From NCBI GenBank assembly GCA_947095535.1, contig OX352773.1, forward strand, positions 106,406,185-106,470,184: a stretch of DNA of 64,000 nucleotides, read 5' to 3'. Numbering within the stretch: the first letter of the stretch is position 1; each line of letters opens with the position of its first letter. The translations under genes were made by a program, and so were the position numbers. Positions 45,055 to 58,784 of this stretch are shown piece after piece. Below the pieces are notes generated by a model that had not been told where the DNA came from, ran no database searches, and was given only the letters and a program-made list of their open reading frames with translations. This DNA comes from Poecilobothrus nobilitatus. Its lineage: Eukaryota > Arthropoda > Insecta > Diptera > Dolichopodidae.

Positions 45055-47204
45055 TCAAATTAATTTTAAAATTCATACTGTAGCACCACTAAAATTTAAT
45101 ACTCCATCCAATGCATTAATATAATGGAAAGTAAAAAAATTACCTAACCGAAAATATCAAATTATAAGAGGTGCAGATCTATTAAGAAGTTTAGACAGTG
45201 TAATAGATTTCGAACAAGGAATAATTAATTTAAATGGAGAAAATATAAAATTCATCAACGGTGTGTAAAAATATTGAACCAATTCAATCAAATACGCACT
45301 TTAGAGTCATTAGATCCTAATTTAAACCTATTAAAATTGGATCACCTTAATTTAGAAGAAATCACAGAAGTAAAAAAGTTTGTGAAAAGATTCATAAACA
45401 ATTAATTTAAATGGACAAAATATAAAATTTTTCAACAAACCGTACGAATTCAATGAAATATGCACTTTAGAGACATTAGATCCTAATTTAAACCTAATAA
45501 AGTTAGATATCCTTAATTTAGAAGAACTCTCAGAAGTAAAAAAGTTAGTAAAAAGATTCAAAATGAAGAGGATAAGTTAACTAAAACAACAGAAATTCAG
45601 CACGAAATAGTAACGACAACAGAACAGTCAATTAATTCAAAGTTATATAGATATACGCCAAAGCACGAGTTAGAAAACAGATTAAGGAAATGGAAGAACA
45701 GGGAATTATTCGAAAGAGTAATTATTATAAAATTTAGGATCGTTATAGATTATAGACGACTGAACGACGTAACAGTGAACGATAAATTCCCATTAGATAT
45801 TGAAGTGAACAGTGAACGACAAATTCCCATTGTAGACTAACTAGGAAAAGCCGAATATTTTACAACATTGGATTTGGCAAAGGCTTATCCTCAAATTTTT
45901 ATTAGGGAAGAAGACAGAAAAAAGACAGCTTTCGTGACACCTCATCGACTGTATGAATTTAATAGAATGCCCATTGGCTTAAAGAACGCACCAGCGATAC
46001 TCTAAGGGTTAATGAATGAAATATTGACAGAAAATATAAACAAGGTCTGTGTGGTATATCTAGATGTTATACTAATATTCAGTACCTCTCTCAAAGAACA
46101 TATGAAAGCAATCTATAACATTTTCAAAGTTTTAGAAGAAAACAATTTGAAAATTCAAATAAATAAATGTAATTTCATGAAAAAAGAGACTGAGTTCTTA
46201 GGGCACATATTAACAAAAGATAGTTTAAAGCCTAACCCCAATAAAATAAAAACAATAGAAAATTTAGAACTACCAAAAACTGATAAACAGATTTTAAGTT
46301 TCTTAGGAACGACAGGGTACTACAGTAAATTTGTGAAGGATTACTAGCGTTGCGCAACCTATCACGAAATATTTGAAAAAAGGTACAATAATTAATACAA
46401 TAACCCAAACTACATCGAAGCATTCGAAATATTAAAGTATCTGATAACAAGCCATGCAGTAATAAAATATCCAAATTTTGAAAAACCATTTGTTTTGACA
46501 ACAGACGCATCGAACTATGCACTTGACGCTGTTTTGTCGCAGGAAGGACATCCTGTATGTTTTGCTTTGCGAACCTTAAATAGTCATAAACGTAATTATT
46601 CTGCTACAGATAAAGAATTCTTAGCAATTATGGGGTCAGTAAACTACTTTCGAGCTTACGGTAATAAATTTAAAATATTGACGGACCACCAATCAATAAA
46701 ATATTTGCATGTCAAATATAAGGGTAGGCGTATCACCTATGGTTGTTAAAATTAGGCGAATATCAATTTTATATCGAGTATATCAAGGGAAAGGAAAATC
46801 ATGTCGCAGATTTTCTTAGTAGAATAGAACATAAAGTAAATGAGGGAGAGGATGGTAAAAGCTTTGCACAATCTCGTGAAAATTTTAATATTGAAGATAA
46901 TAACACAATGGCAACAGTTCATTCTGCAAACGAAGAATTGTTGAATCATATTCCTATAAAAGAAGAAATTGTAAATAAGTATAAAACTCAAATAATTTTA
47001 ACAAATAACAAAACAGTAGAATTAGAAACTCTTTTTGGAAGAAGAATCATAACTATAGCAGAATATGATTTTAATAGATTAGACGAAATATTTAAAGAGT
47101 ATCTTAATAAAGGTAAAATAGGAATCTTTTCAGAAATTTCAGACACACAATTTATCCATTTATTTAGATTAATGCAAACCAATTACAATGTAAAAAATAT
47201 ATAA
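45055..47204 (+). pseudogene. Ty3/gypsy copy B: protease scrap, RT and RNase H
   Basis: The protease lacks its first part, including the active-site region: env runs straight into AAATTAATTTTAAAATTCATACTG. The 166-bp duplication and RT blocks then follow as in copy A, with the same YLDV change (about 46055-46080). An RT frame is open at 46012-46347, and RNase H has TDASNYALDAVLSQE (46495 on). KGKENHVADFLSRIE lies in the frame open at 46743-47204. RNase H is better kept than in copy A. Confidence 0.85.
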
Positions 47205-47392
47205 AACAAAAGTTTAAATATTGTAATAATATAATTAACACAGTTTGATATTTTAAATATAAATCAAAATTAACGTTATTTAATAATTTAAAATAATTCA
47301 AAAATTAGCTATATTATTCCACAAAAATTCGACATAATTTATCATGAAAAAGTTAAAAATTAAATATATAGTAATAAAAAGCTATTATACTA

Positions 47393-49445
47393 ATGGGCTC
47401 ATTTTTCCCCATAATTTGTTCGATGAAAAGGCACATAAAAAAAGTTTTCATTACGAAAGCGATTACTAGCATTAGTATGATTAATAACTATATTTTTTAT
47501 AAACGTGGAATCAATACCTTCATTTATAATTTGAAAAATAAACACAATATCAGCAACTACCCTTCTAGAATGATAGAGCTTAAGTTTATTAACTTAAGTC
47601 TATCAAGATATGGAAGCAAATTAAGTGGATCAGGCCTATTCAAATTTCGAAAAGCGAATCTTAGAATTTTTTTTTGGACAGCTTCAATTCTATTAATATG
47701 TGAATTATATACCGGGGACCAAACCGGGCTAGCATACTCTAGATTAGGACGCACTACTAAAGACTACATTGAATTCTTTAGACCATCTTTTAATGAAACC
47801 TAACGTAGAATTGGCTTTATTAATAATTTTGTTATAATGGTTGATAAACGAAACTTTATTATTAAAGAGAACGCCCATGTCACTGAATAATGAATGCACC
47901 ATTAAAGTGGTAATTTATTAAAATCGCGTGTAGATTGCGAGTGAATGAAACTGAAGCACATTTACCAACATTTAAGCTTAAATTATTAAAAATACACCAG
48001 TTCCAGAAGGCGTTTAAATCTTCTTGAAGAAGTAGAAAATCGCTGATAGAAGAAATGGTTCTGAAAATTTTCATATCATCAGCGTATATAGTAATTTTAC
48101 AATCTTTAATAATTGTCGTTACATCATCGATCGACAAAATAAAAAGAAGAGGGGCAAGATGGCTTTCTTGAGTAACACCAGAATTAGAAAAGTAAGAATA
48201 GGAAATCGCAGTCTAAATTTAACTTTGTAGCTTCTATTAATTAGGTAAGATTCAAACCATTTTAAGAGAAAACGGGGAAATCCTAAATTTATTAAGTTTT
48301 AATAGAATAACACTATGTGGGAGAATATCAAATGCCTTACTTAAATCAGTATAAATGACATCTGTTTGAGCACCCATCTCCATAGCGTTTAAAATATTTG
48401 AATAAATGAATATTTGACAGCTTAGCAATAGGGCGATAATTGGTAATGTCGCTTTTAGAACTTTTTTTGTGGACGAGTTTAATGAAGGATGATTTCCACA
48501 TATTAGGAAAGACACCCAATTTTAGTAACCAATTGCATAAAGTAGCCAATGGTAAGGCAAGAAAATTTGACCACAGTTTTAGCACAATGGCTGGAACGTT
48601 ATCAGGACCAGGATTTGTATCGTTGTTTAATGATGCTAAGTATTTTCGAACTTCGTCTACCGAGAGATCTAGATCAGAAAGAGAAATAGTAGAATGCACA
48701 TTAAAATAGTTAAATTTACCCTCATCTGCTAGGAAAACATTAGGGCATAAGAGCTTGGAAGGAAAGTTTTAAAGAAATCAACTATTAAGCGTGTATTATT
48801 AGAGGTTTTGCCATTAAAAGAGAAATAATTTGAATACTCATCTGATTTCCTTTTAAAGTTAACAAAATATCAAAACATTTCAGGATTGTTGCAGATATTA
48901 GAGGTAGTAGTGCTAAGGTTGTTATGATAACTAGTGTTAACAAGTAACTTGAAAGAATTGAAGTCAACAAATGTCAGACAAGAGGAACGAACAAATTAAA
49001 ACCTTCGTTAATTGTAGAATAAAAATTACTTACAGCATGATTGATATCCGAAATATTTTCTAAAGATGAATTATCTATAGAAGAAAAAAAATTATTTAGG
49101 CCAGGAAAATTTGCTCTATTAAAATTAAATCGGAAGGAGGAAGAAGGTTTGGACCTAATCGGGCTATTGCAGTAAAAAGAAAAGCTAATTGGATGATGAT
49201 AAATGTCAATCTTAACAAGAGGAATATGACAACTATTTATTTTAGAGTTGATCCAATCGGTTGTGAAAATAAAGTCTAAATTTGTTGGAGACCCCAGGCA
49301 CAGAAACAATCCTACAAAGTTTGGGCAACATCTGTATTAACATTAACAGTTACCATAAAATTTTCTTCATTGTCAGAAATCCAATTCAACTGCGGAAGGT
49401 TAAAATCACCACAAATTAATAATTGATCGGACATAGGCGTAAACA
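47393..49445 (-). pseudogene. Nested LINE, copy B
   Basis: Same LINE as in copy 1 and with most of its length: YASPVWSPVYN at about 47720-47690, YADDMKIF near 48075-48100, NYRPIAKLSN near 48425-48450, PGPDNVPAIVLK near 48600-48640. GDFNLPQLNWISD lies near 49430-49380, with a shifted endonuclease end. Stops and frameshifts throughout. Confidence 0.82.
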
Positions 49446-49549
49446 TCCGCAGCTATACAGAAGTTTTGATATGAATCAATAGTTGAGTTAGGATTGTGTT
49501 AATATAACAAAAATTTATAAAATGCTCATTCAAAGCACAAGAAATAAAA

Positions 49550-50133
49550 ACTAAAGTCGAAACGGTTAAACAAATATCTCTATACCATTATAAGAGAAAG
49601 TTTTCATTCCGGCATTCAATAAAACACATAATCAAATTAAGTTCAAAATATATTACCCCAAGTTATTAGAGTTAATTCAGATTGTAATTAATCAATGTGA
49701 AGTTTGTCAAACTGTCAAGTATGACAGAAGTTCTATAAGACTCAAATTTGGAATTAGTGAAACTCCATCAGATAATTGATATAATTCACATTGACACTTA
49801 CGTTATTATGAGACATATCTTCTTAACAATTATAGACAAGTTCTCTAAGTTTGGTACGGTATATCATCTTAGAGACAGAACTCAAGTTACTATCATAGAA
49901 AAATTAGAACAATATTTCTCGCAAGTAAGGAAATCGAAGAAAATTGTGGCTGATAATGAGTTTTAGGCAATCCAAATTAAAGAATTTCTGATAGAAAAAG
50001 GAATAAGTCTACATCTGACAAAACCAAACAGTCATACTGGTAATGCAGATATAGAAAGATTTCACAATACCATCGCGGAAAAATTCAGAATACTACGGGT
50101 AAATAAAACCAATTTCTCGGTACAACCATAAAG
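49550..50133 (+). pseudogene. Ty3/gypsy copy B: integrase pseudogene
   Basis: The core is open at 49748-49966 (HIDTYV, ADNEF) and has the same TAG after ADNEF as copy A, followed by readable DIERFHNT. It stops at VQP like the other two copies. The shared TAG groups A and B against copy 1. Confidence 0.82.
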
Positions 50134-50534
50134 AAATCATATACATAGAGAATTCACGTAGAAGAAAAAATCGTAGTCAATTTCATTGATTTGAAATTGT
50201 TGGATAAAATTAAAAACACGTTTTTTCAATTTGGAATTGAGAAGAGAACTAAAAAATTTTTATTCAATGTACAGTATATTATTTAGTAATGTTATAAAGA
50301 AATGTCATTCAGTTTAATGTACAGTAGTGGAAATAAGTAGTTATATAATTTAATATTGATTTGAAAGTCTCCAATACTATCCCTCAAATCTATATTACAA
50401 TTAAATAAAAAAAAATAAAATAACAATAATAATTTATAGATTACGAATTTTATGAGATACCTAACATATAGGTTAGTTTTAAATGTTTAATTTTCGATAA
50501 ATTTTTAGTAAATATATCTGCTACCATATCGTCT

Positions 50535-50795
50535 GTTGAAATCTAGTTTAATTTTATTACTCCATCTTGGTAAATTTGTCTGATATAGTGAACACTGATA
50601 TGTTTGCTCCTGAAATGATACACTGGATTGTTAACTAGCTCTTGAGTACTTCAATTGTCTCCAAAGAGTTTAGTAGAACCTTTTAACAAATTTACGAAGC
50701 CCAACTCTTTCACCGAGCTCCTCAAATAAACAGTTTCGTTTGAAACACTTGATAGTGCCATATATTCTGTTTCTGTGCTTGACAAGGCGACAATT
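50535..50795 (-). pseudogene. copia RNase H scrap, copy B
   Basis: Homologous to 12422-12665 (minus strand), with about 20 bp altered near 50655. It is longer than the copy A scrap and ends at the same point, GACAAGGCGACA. Confidence 0.78.
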
Positions 50796-50836
50796 TTTTT
50801 AGAAATTGATTATTTTACTTCATTTTGTATTTTTTT

Positions 50837-51074
50837 TAAATTTTTAATAAACGTATATATAATACAAATTAAAATTGTTGCTTTTTTTTATGATTTTGTG
50901 GCTTTCTATATTTACTATATTTCAATGTTTATTAAGAATTTCCTTAATTGAAAAGATAAAATCTCTAAATAAAAATATAATTTTTCTTGAATAAAAAAAA
51001 ATGCTAAATAGCGGCAAATGTTCGTTTTTTTGAACAGCACTTTTCCAGGCTCACGAACAAGCTAGCTCAAATCA
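50837..51074 (+). repeat. piggyBac 3' tail, copy in block B
   Basis: Third copy of the tail first seen at 25762-25990, again between copia and PolB, with the palindromic motif at 51018-51037. Confidence 0.82.
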
Positions 51075-53133
51075 AAAGCTTCTAATTTATCGATTAATTT
51101 GAAAAAAGGTTATTTTCAACATCTATTTAATAAATTGGAAAATGAAAATTTCATTGGCTCACTTCCAGCAATTAAGTACTATAACTCTAATACAATGAAA
51201 GCAGATGAGCGTAATGAATTTTTAATGTGGTATGAACAAAATAGATACTCAGAATTTAATATGGAGAAAGAGTACTGTAAAAATGATGTTGAAATTCTAA
51301 CAAAAGCATGTCTGATTTTCAGAATTTTTTTTTAGAAGAATGTAATGTGGAACCGTTTTTAGAAGCAACAACAATAGCTTCCGCCTGTAATCATGTATAT
51401 AGAAGAAACTAAAAATCGAATACTATAGGTATTATACCAAGAACAGGGTATATGATGGTAGGCAATCAGTCAAAAATTGACATGCCATGGCTTATTTGGG
51501 AAAAAGATTTGAGCAAAATTGATTTGAAATGTTCATTTAATGGAAAAGAAAAACAAATTGGAAATGTTAAGGTCGATGGATTTTGCGAAGAGACTAACGA
51601 CATTTTTAAATTCTACGGTTGCTATTATCATGGACATCCAAAATGTTTAACAAACCAGAGGCATATACCATTACATTCTAACTCTGGCGATACTTTGAAT
51701 CTACGATATGAAAAAACATTAATGAGATCAGAGTTTATAAAATCATGTAGATATAAAGTTATTGAGATGTGGCAATGTGAATTCCGGGAGCTAATAAGAC
51801 ACAATGAAAATATGAGATATTTAAATCATTCATTAATTAATTTAGTTCCTTTAAATCCTCGTGATGCATTTTATAGCGGAAGAACGGAAAATACTTACAC
51901 ATATTATAAATGTAAACAAGGAGAAAAAATGAAATACATAGATGTATGTTCCTTATACCTATATGTTTGCAAACGAGGGAAATTTCTCATAAACCATCCT
52001 ACGATTTATGTTGGAGAAAATACCTGCTCCAAGTTAAACAGAATGACTATTGACGGTATTATTAAATGTAAAATCTTACCACCAACAAATCGAATACACC
52101 CCGTGTTACCTGTCAAAGAAAATAATAAATTGATGAATTCTAACTATGTAACACTTGTAGTGAACAAAAATATCAAGGCAAATACTGTGAATATCAGTCG
52201 ATGAAAGAGCATTAGTAGAAACTTGGGTAATTGATGAAATTAAAAAAGCAATTGAAAAAGGGTAAAAACGATGAACAAATTTATAAAGATTAAACAAGAA
52301 GCTTTTGGGTGGCCAATAAAATGTCAAACTCAAAAAGAAAAGGAAGAATATATTGATAGTTTTTTTTTTGAAAAGAAAGAAATTAAATTAGAATACGATA
52401 AAGTAGTTAATAACCCTGGTTTAAGATCTTTTGCTAAGATTATTTTAAACTCATTCTGAGGAAAATTTGGGCAAAGAGAAAATCAACAACAAACCACCAT
52501 TATAAATCAACCTTTTAAACTTTACCAGTTAATAACAAACCCCTCTGTAGAAGAATGTCACATATTTCCAGTAAATGAAGAAAACATAGTGATTAGCTGG
52601 AAATATAAAAAAGAAGCAGAAAATTCTTTATCTACTGTCAACGTAACTATCGCTGCTTATACAACAACACATGCTCGTCTTCAACTTTACAGTTATGTAG
52701 AGAATCGATTCAGTGTTGTATATTAGGTGAAATAGGTGAATTTATAGGACACATGAGTGATGAATTAGAATGTTATGGTATAGCAAGTTATATTACAGAA
52801 TTTGTAAGTGGTGGTTCCAAGAACTACGCTTACAAAATTTACTGTACAAAAGATAATACAGAAAAAATTGTTTGTAAAGTTAAAGGATTCTCTCTTAGTT
52901 ATGAAGCTTTTCTAAAAATTAATTTTAAGAGCATAAAGGAAGCAGTTTTAAATTCATTGAATAGTGCAGACACATACGTCGTTTCAAAAAATATCCGTCG
53001 AAATAAAAATCATGATGTACTTATGATTGCCGAAATAAAAAAATATCATCCAAAATCGGAAAAACGAAAATTTAATGAAGATGGTAGTTCTATACCGTAT
53101 GGATATAACAAAAAAAAAGCACGTGTTGATTAG
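51075..53133 (+). pseudogene. Polinton DNA polymerase B, 3' part, copy B
   Basis: Same extent and lesions as copy A. Exo III YCKNDVEIL near 51275-51300, motif A DVCSLYLYV near 51942-51965, TGA in motif B at 52457-52459, DTDS deleted near 52708. An extra roughly 70-bp deletion lies near 52265. The C-terminal domain is open at 52753-53133 and keeps GGSKNYAYKIYC and KVKGFSLSYEAF, better than in copy A. Confidence 0.88.
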
Positions 53134-53954
53134 TAAATCAAAATCGTATTCATTCAAATTTGTACATTTTTATTTGTATCTATTGTAAAAATATTTGTTT
53201 GTAAATATATTAATTTAAAATTTTTAAGAATGTAATAATAAAAAAAAAATTTCTACATGTAAAAGTAGACATTATTTACATATATATACTAAGAATATAC
53301 AGTTCTATACTTTAAATTTCTTTTATGATCATTATATTTTTCAGAATCTTAATAAATTCTCAATAAATTCTTAACATAAACTCGTTATTACTTGAATATT
53401 GTAATTTTTGAAAACCAGAAATTATACTATCATAGTTAATTTAACTTTTAACTAGTGATTTGTATACTCGTATATTAATTTAACAATAACAAAACAAGTC
53501 TTAATTTTTTTTTTATTTTAGTTTAAAACTAAAAATTTTTGAATTATTTTTATTCCATACAAAAACAAAAAAAATAAACATAAATGCATATCAAGAGTAA
53601 AGAGTATGTCTTTAGTTTAATCAGTTCCATATTTTTGTTTTATTTATTTTGCTGTTTGTTTTCTTTTTATTCATATTTAATGAACATTCTTACTTAAAAC
53701 TAAAAAAAATATCTTACACGACATGCAGTCAGCTAATTAATGACTTTCGGTTTCTCTTTTCTTTATGCTGACAAAAAAAAAAAAAAAACAAAAACAGGAT
53801 TACACTTTTTCTTTTCAATTTTAAAGATGCACTGTAGATTTAAAAATAAAAAATATTTTTCTGTTTTTTATTTTTATATAAAAAAATTTTTTTTGTTTCT
53901 GTTTTTTATTTTTATATGAAAAATTTTTTTTAATTTACATTTGCGTATGATACA

Positions 53955-54636
<682 letters not shown>

Positions 54637-54715
54637 TATGTTTTTTTTTCTTTATTTATTACTTAATTCAAGTATTTACATATTACATTTAGATAATTAT
54701 ACTTAATCTAAAATC

Positions 54716-57600
54716 ATGTCTCCTATAAATTCACCTATTTCTGGTTCATATTCTCCTTCTCGTCTAATATACAACAGTGAATCGATTCTCTACATAACTG
54801 TAAAGTTGAAGACGAGCATGTGTTGTTGTATAAGCAGCGATACTTACGTTGACAGTAGATAAAGAAGTTTCTGCTTCTTTTTTATATTTCCAGCTAATCA
54901 CTATGTTTTCTTCATTTACTGGAAATATGTGACATTCTTCTACAGAGGGGTTTGTTATTAACTGGTAAAGTTTAAAAGCTTGATTTATAATGGTGGTTTG
55001 CTGTTGATTTTGTCTTTGCCCAAATTTTCCTCAGAATGAGTTTAAAATAATCTTAGCAAAAGATCTTAAACCAGGATTATTAACTACTTTATCGTATTCT
55101 AATTTAATTTCTTTCTTTTCAAAAAAAAACTATCAATATATTCTTCCTTTTCTTTTTGAGTTTGTCATTTTATTGGCCACCCAAAAGCTTCTTGTTTAAT
55201 CTTTATAAATTTGTTCATCCTTTTAGTCAATAAACCATCAATACCATTGCAATTGTCATATTTTACTGTTTCGTATTCCCAAACTTCATAAATATTTAAA
55301 AGTTTATACCCGTTTTCAATTGCTTTTTTAATTTCATCAATTACCCAAGTTTCTACTAATGCTCTTTCATCGTCTGTATGTTTACAGTATTTGCCTTGAT
55401 ATTTTTGTTCACTACAAGTGTTACATAGTTAGAATTCATCAATTTATTATTTTCTTTGACAGGTAACACGGGGTGTATTAGATTTGTTGGTGGTAAGATT
55501 TTACATTTAATAATACCGTCAATAGTCATTCTGTTTAACTTGGAGCAGGTATTTTCTCCAACATAAATCGTAGGATGGTTTATGAGAAATATCCCTCGTT
55601 TGCAAACATATAGGTATAAGGAACATGCATCTATGTATTTCATTTTTCTCCTTGTTTACATTTATAATATGTGTAAGTATTTTCTGTTCTTCTGCCATAA
55701 AATGCATCACGAGGATTTAAAGGAACTAAATTAATTAATGAATGATTTAAATATCTTATATTTTCATTGGGTCTTATTAGCTCCCGGAATTCACATTGCC
55801 ACATCTCAATAACTTTATATCTACATGATTTTATAAACTATGATCTCATTAATGTTTTTTCATATTGTAGATTCAAAGTATCGCCAGAGTTAGAATGTAA
55901 AGGTATATCCCTCTGGTTTGTTAAACATTTTGGATGTCCATGATAATAGCAACCGTAGAATTTAAAAATGTCGTTAGTCTCTTCGCAAAATCCATCGACC
56001 TTAACATTTCCAATTTGTTTTTCTTTTCCATTAAATGAACATTTCAAATCAATTTTTCTCAAATCTTTTTCCCAAATAAGCCATTGCATGACAATTTTTG
56101 ACTGATTGCCTACCATCATATACCCTGTTCTTGGTATAATATCTATAGTATTCGATTTTTAGTTTCTTCTATATACATGATTACAGGCGGAAGCTATTGT
56201 TGTTGCTTCTAAAAACGGTTCCACATTACATTCTTCTAAAAAAAAATTTCTGAAAATCAGACATGCTTTTGTTAGAATTTCAACATCATTTTTACAGTAC
56301 TCTTTCTCCATATTAAATTCTGAGTTTCTATTTTGTTCATACCACATTAAAAATTCATTACGCTCATCTGCTTTCATTGTATTAGACTTATAGTACTTAA
56401 TTGCTGGAAGTGAGCCAATGTAATTTTCATTTTCCAATTTATTAAATAGATGTTGAAAATAACCTTTTTTCAAATTAATCGATAAATTAAAAGCTTTTGA
56501 TAATTTTGCCAAGGCCATAGGAATGTAGTTCATAGAATCAATAAATTTAATATTATCAATTATCATAACAGTAATTTTTGTACCTCGTATAATTAACTTT
56601 GGTTCAAGTACAGTTTTATTGAGTATATAATTCAGAATAAATTGATCGTCAAACGCCTGTCCATTATAGCAATTTCTTAATTTTAAAATAAATGCCATGA
56701 AATCCTGTATCACATTTTTCGTTTTAAACATTTTTTCTCTTAATTTACATTTTTGACAGAAGTATAGAGAATCAATGTTTATACATTTAAAGCATCTCAG
56801 TTGAGCTACACATAAACTTGGAATATGTGCTTTTATTTTTGTAGTGTTAATTTCTTCTTGTCTTGTTTCTAAATCATAAAATACGTAAATACAGTTTTCA
56901 AAATTTACTTTTGTTTTGTCTTGCTGAATGAAGCATTTATGGTTTTCAGGAATATGATTATCGCAAATTTTACAAAAATATTCACCACTTAACTTTTATG
57001 AACTTTAAAACAAGATTTGCATTTCCTAATTTTTTCACAGATGCTTCTATTTTTTGAACTGGAAGCCTTACGATTTTCAAAACTTGATTCACCACGAAAT
57101 GCGCGATTGCACTGTATACATAAAATATTTTCAACATTAATTGAACAAGCTTGTGAGTTTTTACAGCAAGGGTAACTTTTCGAACACCTATGTTCATTTT
57201 CTTAGAATATGGAATATGGCATTCTTTACAATAAAATGCTGTGCAAAAAGCATCTGTGAACGAAGTTATTACATTGTAATGATTATTATGATAGAGCAAG
57301 TTAATTTGTTTTCTATTATTAAATCCTTCAAATATTACTTCTGCACCCCTTGTTCCATATTTCAATACATATTTTTCTTGACACGTTTTTATATATTTAA
57401 TAACATATTCCCATACATTTGATTCAGCACTTTTATTGTGCATCATTACAGCTTGAAGAAAATCAATTAAGTTGTAAAATATGTCAGCTTCTTCGTTGTT
57501 GATACTAAGACATCAGCCAATAACAATTCTTAACCCATATTGTAAACATAATTTTGTATTCTTTATTGATTGTTTCGAGTACCTTACATAAAATTGTTGA
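54716..57600 (-). pseudogene. Polinton DNA polymerase B, longest copy (C)
   Basis: Read from about 57600. The N-terminal region (INLLYHNNHYNVITSF then FYCKECHIPYSKK, 57446-57180) has Cys pairs resembling the zinc-like segment before Polinton PolB. Exonuclease: YVFYDLETR (Exo I, about 56880-56910), GQAFDDQFIL (Exo II, near 56640-56670), YCKNDVEIL (Exo III, near 56285). Palm: DACSLYLYV near 55630-55610, motif B TGA at 55031-55033, DTDS lost near 54775. It ends at GEFIGDM, cut by the duplication joint at 54714. Several frameshifts (56731, 55850, 55700) also break it. Its lesions in motifs B and C match copies A and B. Confidence 0.87.
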
Positions 57601-57879
57601 TGGAACTTACACCAATAATGATATTTTAAATAGCTGGCTTTTTTCCAATACGGTGAAAAATGCAATAGATTCTGTATCAAAACGGTGAAATGTTTCTACA
57701 AGAGATTCTGTATCAAAACCAACAATGAATGACTAATGACTGATATCGTGTTGAGAAAATATGTATAGCTCAACATCAAATTTGTGTTCGAACCTTGATC
57801 TTCCATTACTACGTTTTAACTAAAGCTTTTTAATATTAATTATATTGCTGAAGTACACAAGATTGCGAAAAATTTGAAT
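57601..57879. other. Short non-coding gap between PolB and protease
   Basis: No gene. The phrase AGATTCTGTATCAAAAC is repeated at about 57668 and 57703, a local tandem duplication of about 36 bp. Confidence 0.5.
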
Positions 57880-58352
57880 TTCCAAAATAAATTGTAAAAC
57901 ATATTAATAATCAGATTGTCGTTTTCTATATGATCATCTTTGTGAAATTGATTCAAAAAAGTTTTCGTACTTAAACCAAAACATCTATACTAGCCAAAAA
58001 CGCAACAGTATTCTCCGTTTACAGCTGAAAGGCGGTGCACAGTTTTTACTTAAGTTTTAATAATAATTGTACACCCTGTATCTGCCTATTATTAAAAACT
58101 AAGCACTGATTTTTCAAATATTCCAAAATTTCCGGTTTATATGGAATTCCACCATACGAATCAAAATATTCTGTGCAACCATGCTTTAGAATATAAAGGG
58201 CAAACCGGATCTTTTATCTTGTCAGTGTTTACAATTAAAAAAGTTGGTTTTTCTTTTATTTTTGGAATTTTGTCTAAAGCAAAAACTCCCTTAAAATATT
58301 TGTTTGTAAATTTGTTACATTTTAAAACACTAATTATTTCTAAAGTGTTCAT
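57880..58352 (-). pseudogene. Polinton adenain-like cysteine protease, broken
   Basis: ATG 58352 (MNTLEIISVLKCNKFTNKYF). FKGVFALDKIP and FLIVNTDK match the start of the adenovirus-type maturation protease of Polintons. The segment that should hold the catalytic His (THW-type motif) is lost around 58190. EYFDSYGGIPYKPEILEYL continues in another frame (58170-58110). Near 58020 the Cys-Gly motif that carries the nucleophile reads Asn-Gly-Glu-Tyr-Cys, so the expected Cys is not there. The C-terminal part (FGLSTKTFLNQFHKDDH) is in a third frame. It would cleave capsid precursors; it is clearly dead here. Confidence 0.68.
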
Positions 58353-58491
58353 GACTCAAACTGACTCAAATTATACACTCTACTTATTTCATTAATGTAG
58401 TTCATTAAAAATTCCTTTTTTATTTTATCATTTGTTATAATAACATCAAATTTTTCTAGTACCTACCTGTCTTAATTCTTTATTAATTTTA

Positions 58492-58692
58492 TCAGTACAT
58501 AAGTACAGTTCCAAAAGAGTAATTTTCAAAATTTTCATTTATAATTTCTTTTGTTGGGAATTTGTAAGTAAACTCTTTTACAAATTTTTTACAAGGTTCT
58601 TTAATTCCAACTAAACAAATATCTGTTACAAATAAAGTATTTTTATCATCACAACAAAACTTTACGTCCACAAGTGCACAGGACGATGACAT
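58492..58692 (-). CDS. Fragment of the Polinton-associated unknown family (as at 4092-4577)
   Basis: 66 codons from ATG 58692. LVDVKF at residues 7-12 aligns without gaps to IVDLQF of the 4092 gene, Asp9 matching, then LFVTDICLV aligns to YFLKELAIL. It then diverges and stops, so it is probably a truncated or degraded member lying between protease and MCP. Function unknown. Confidence 0.4.
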   Translation of the reverse strand: MSSSCALVDVKFCCDDKNTLFVTDICLVGIKEPCKKFVKEFTYKFPTKEIINENFENYSFGTVLMY

Positions 58693-58784
58693 CTTGTTGA
58701 ATATTCAAATAAATTTTTTATTTATTTATGTTTTAGTATAAGTACAGTTCCAATAAGTACAGTTTCAGTATAAGTACAGTTCAA

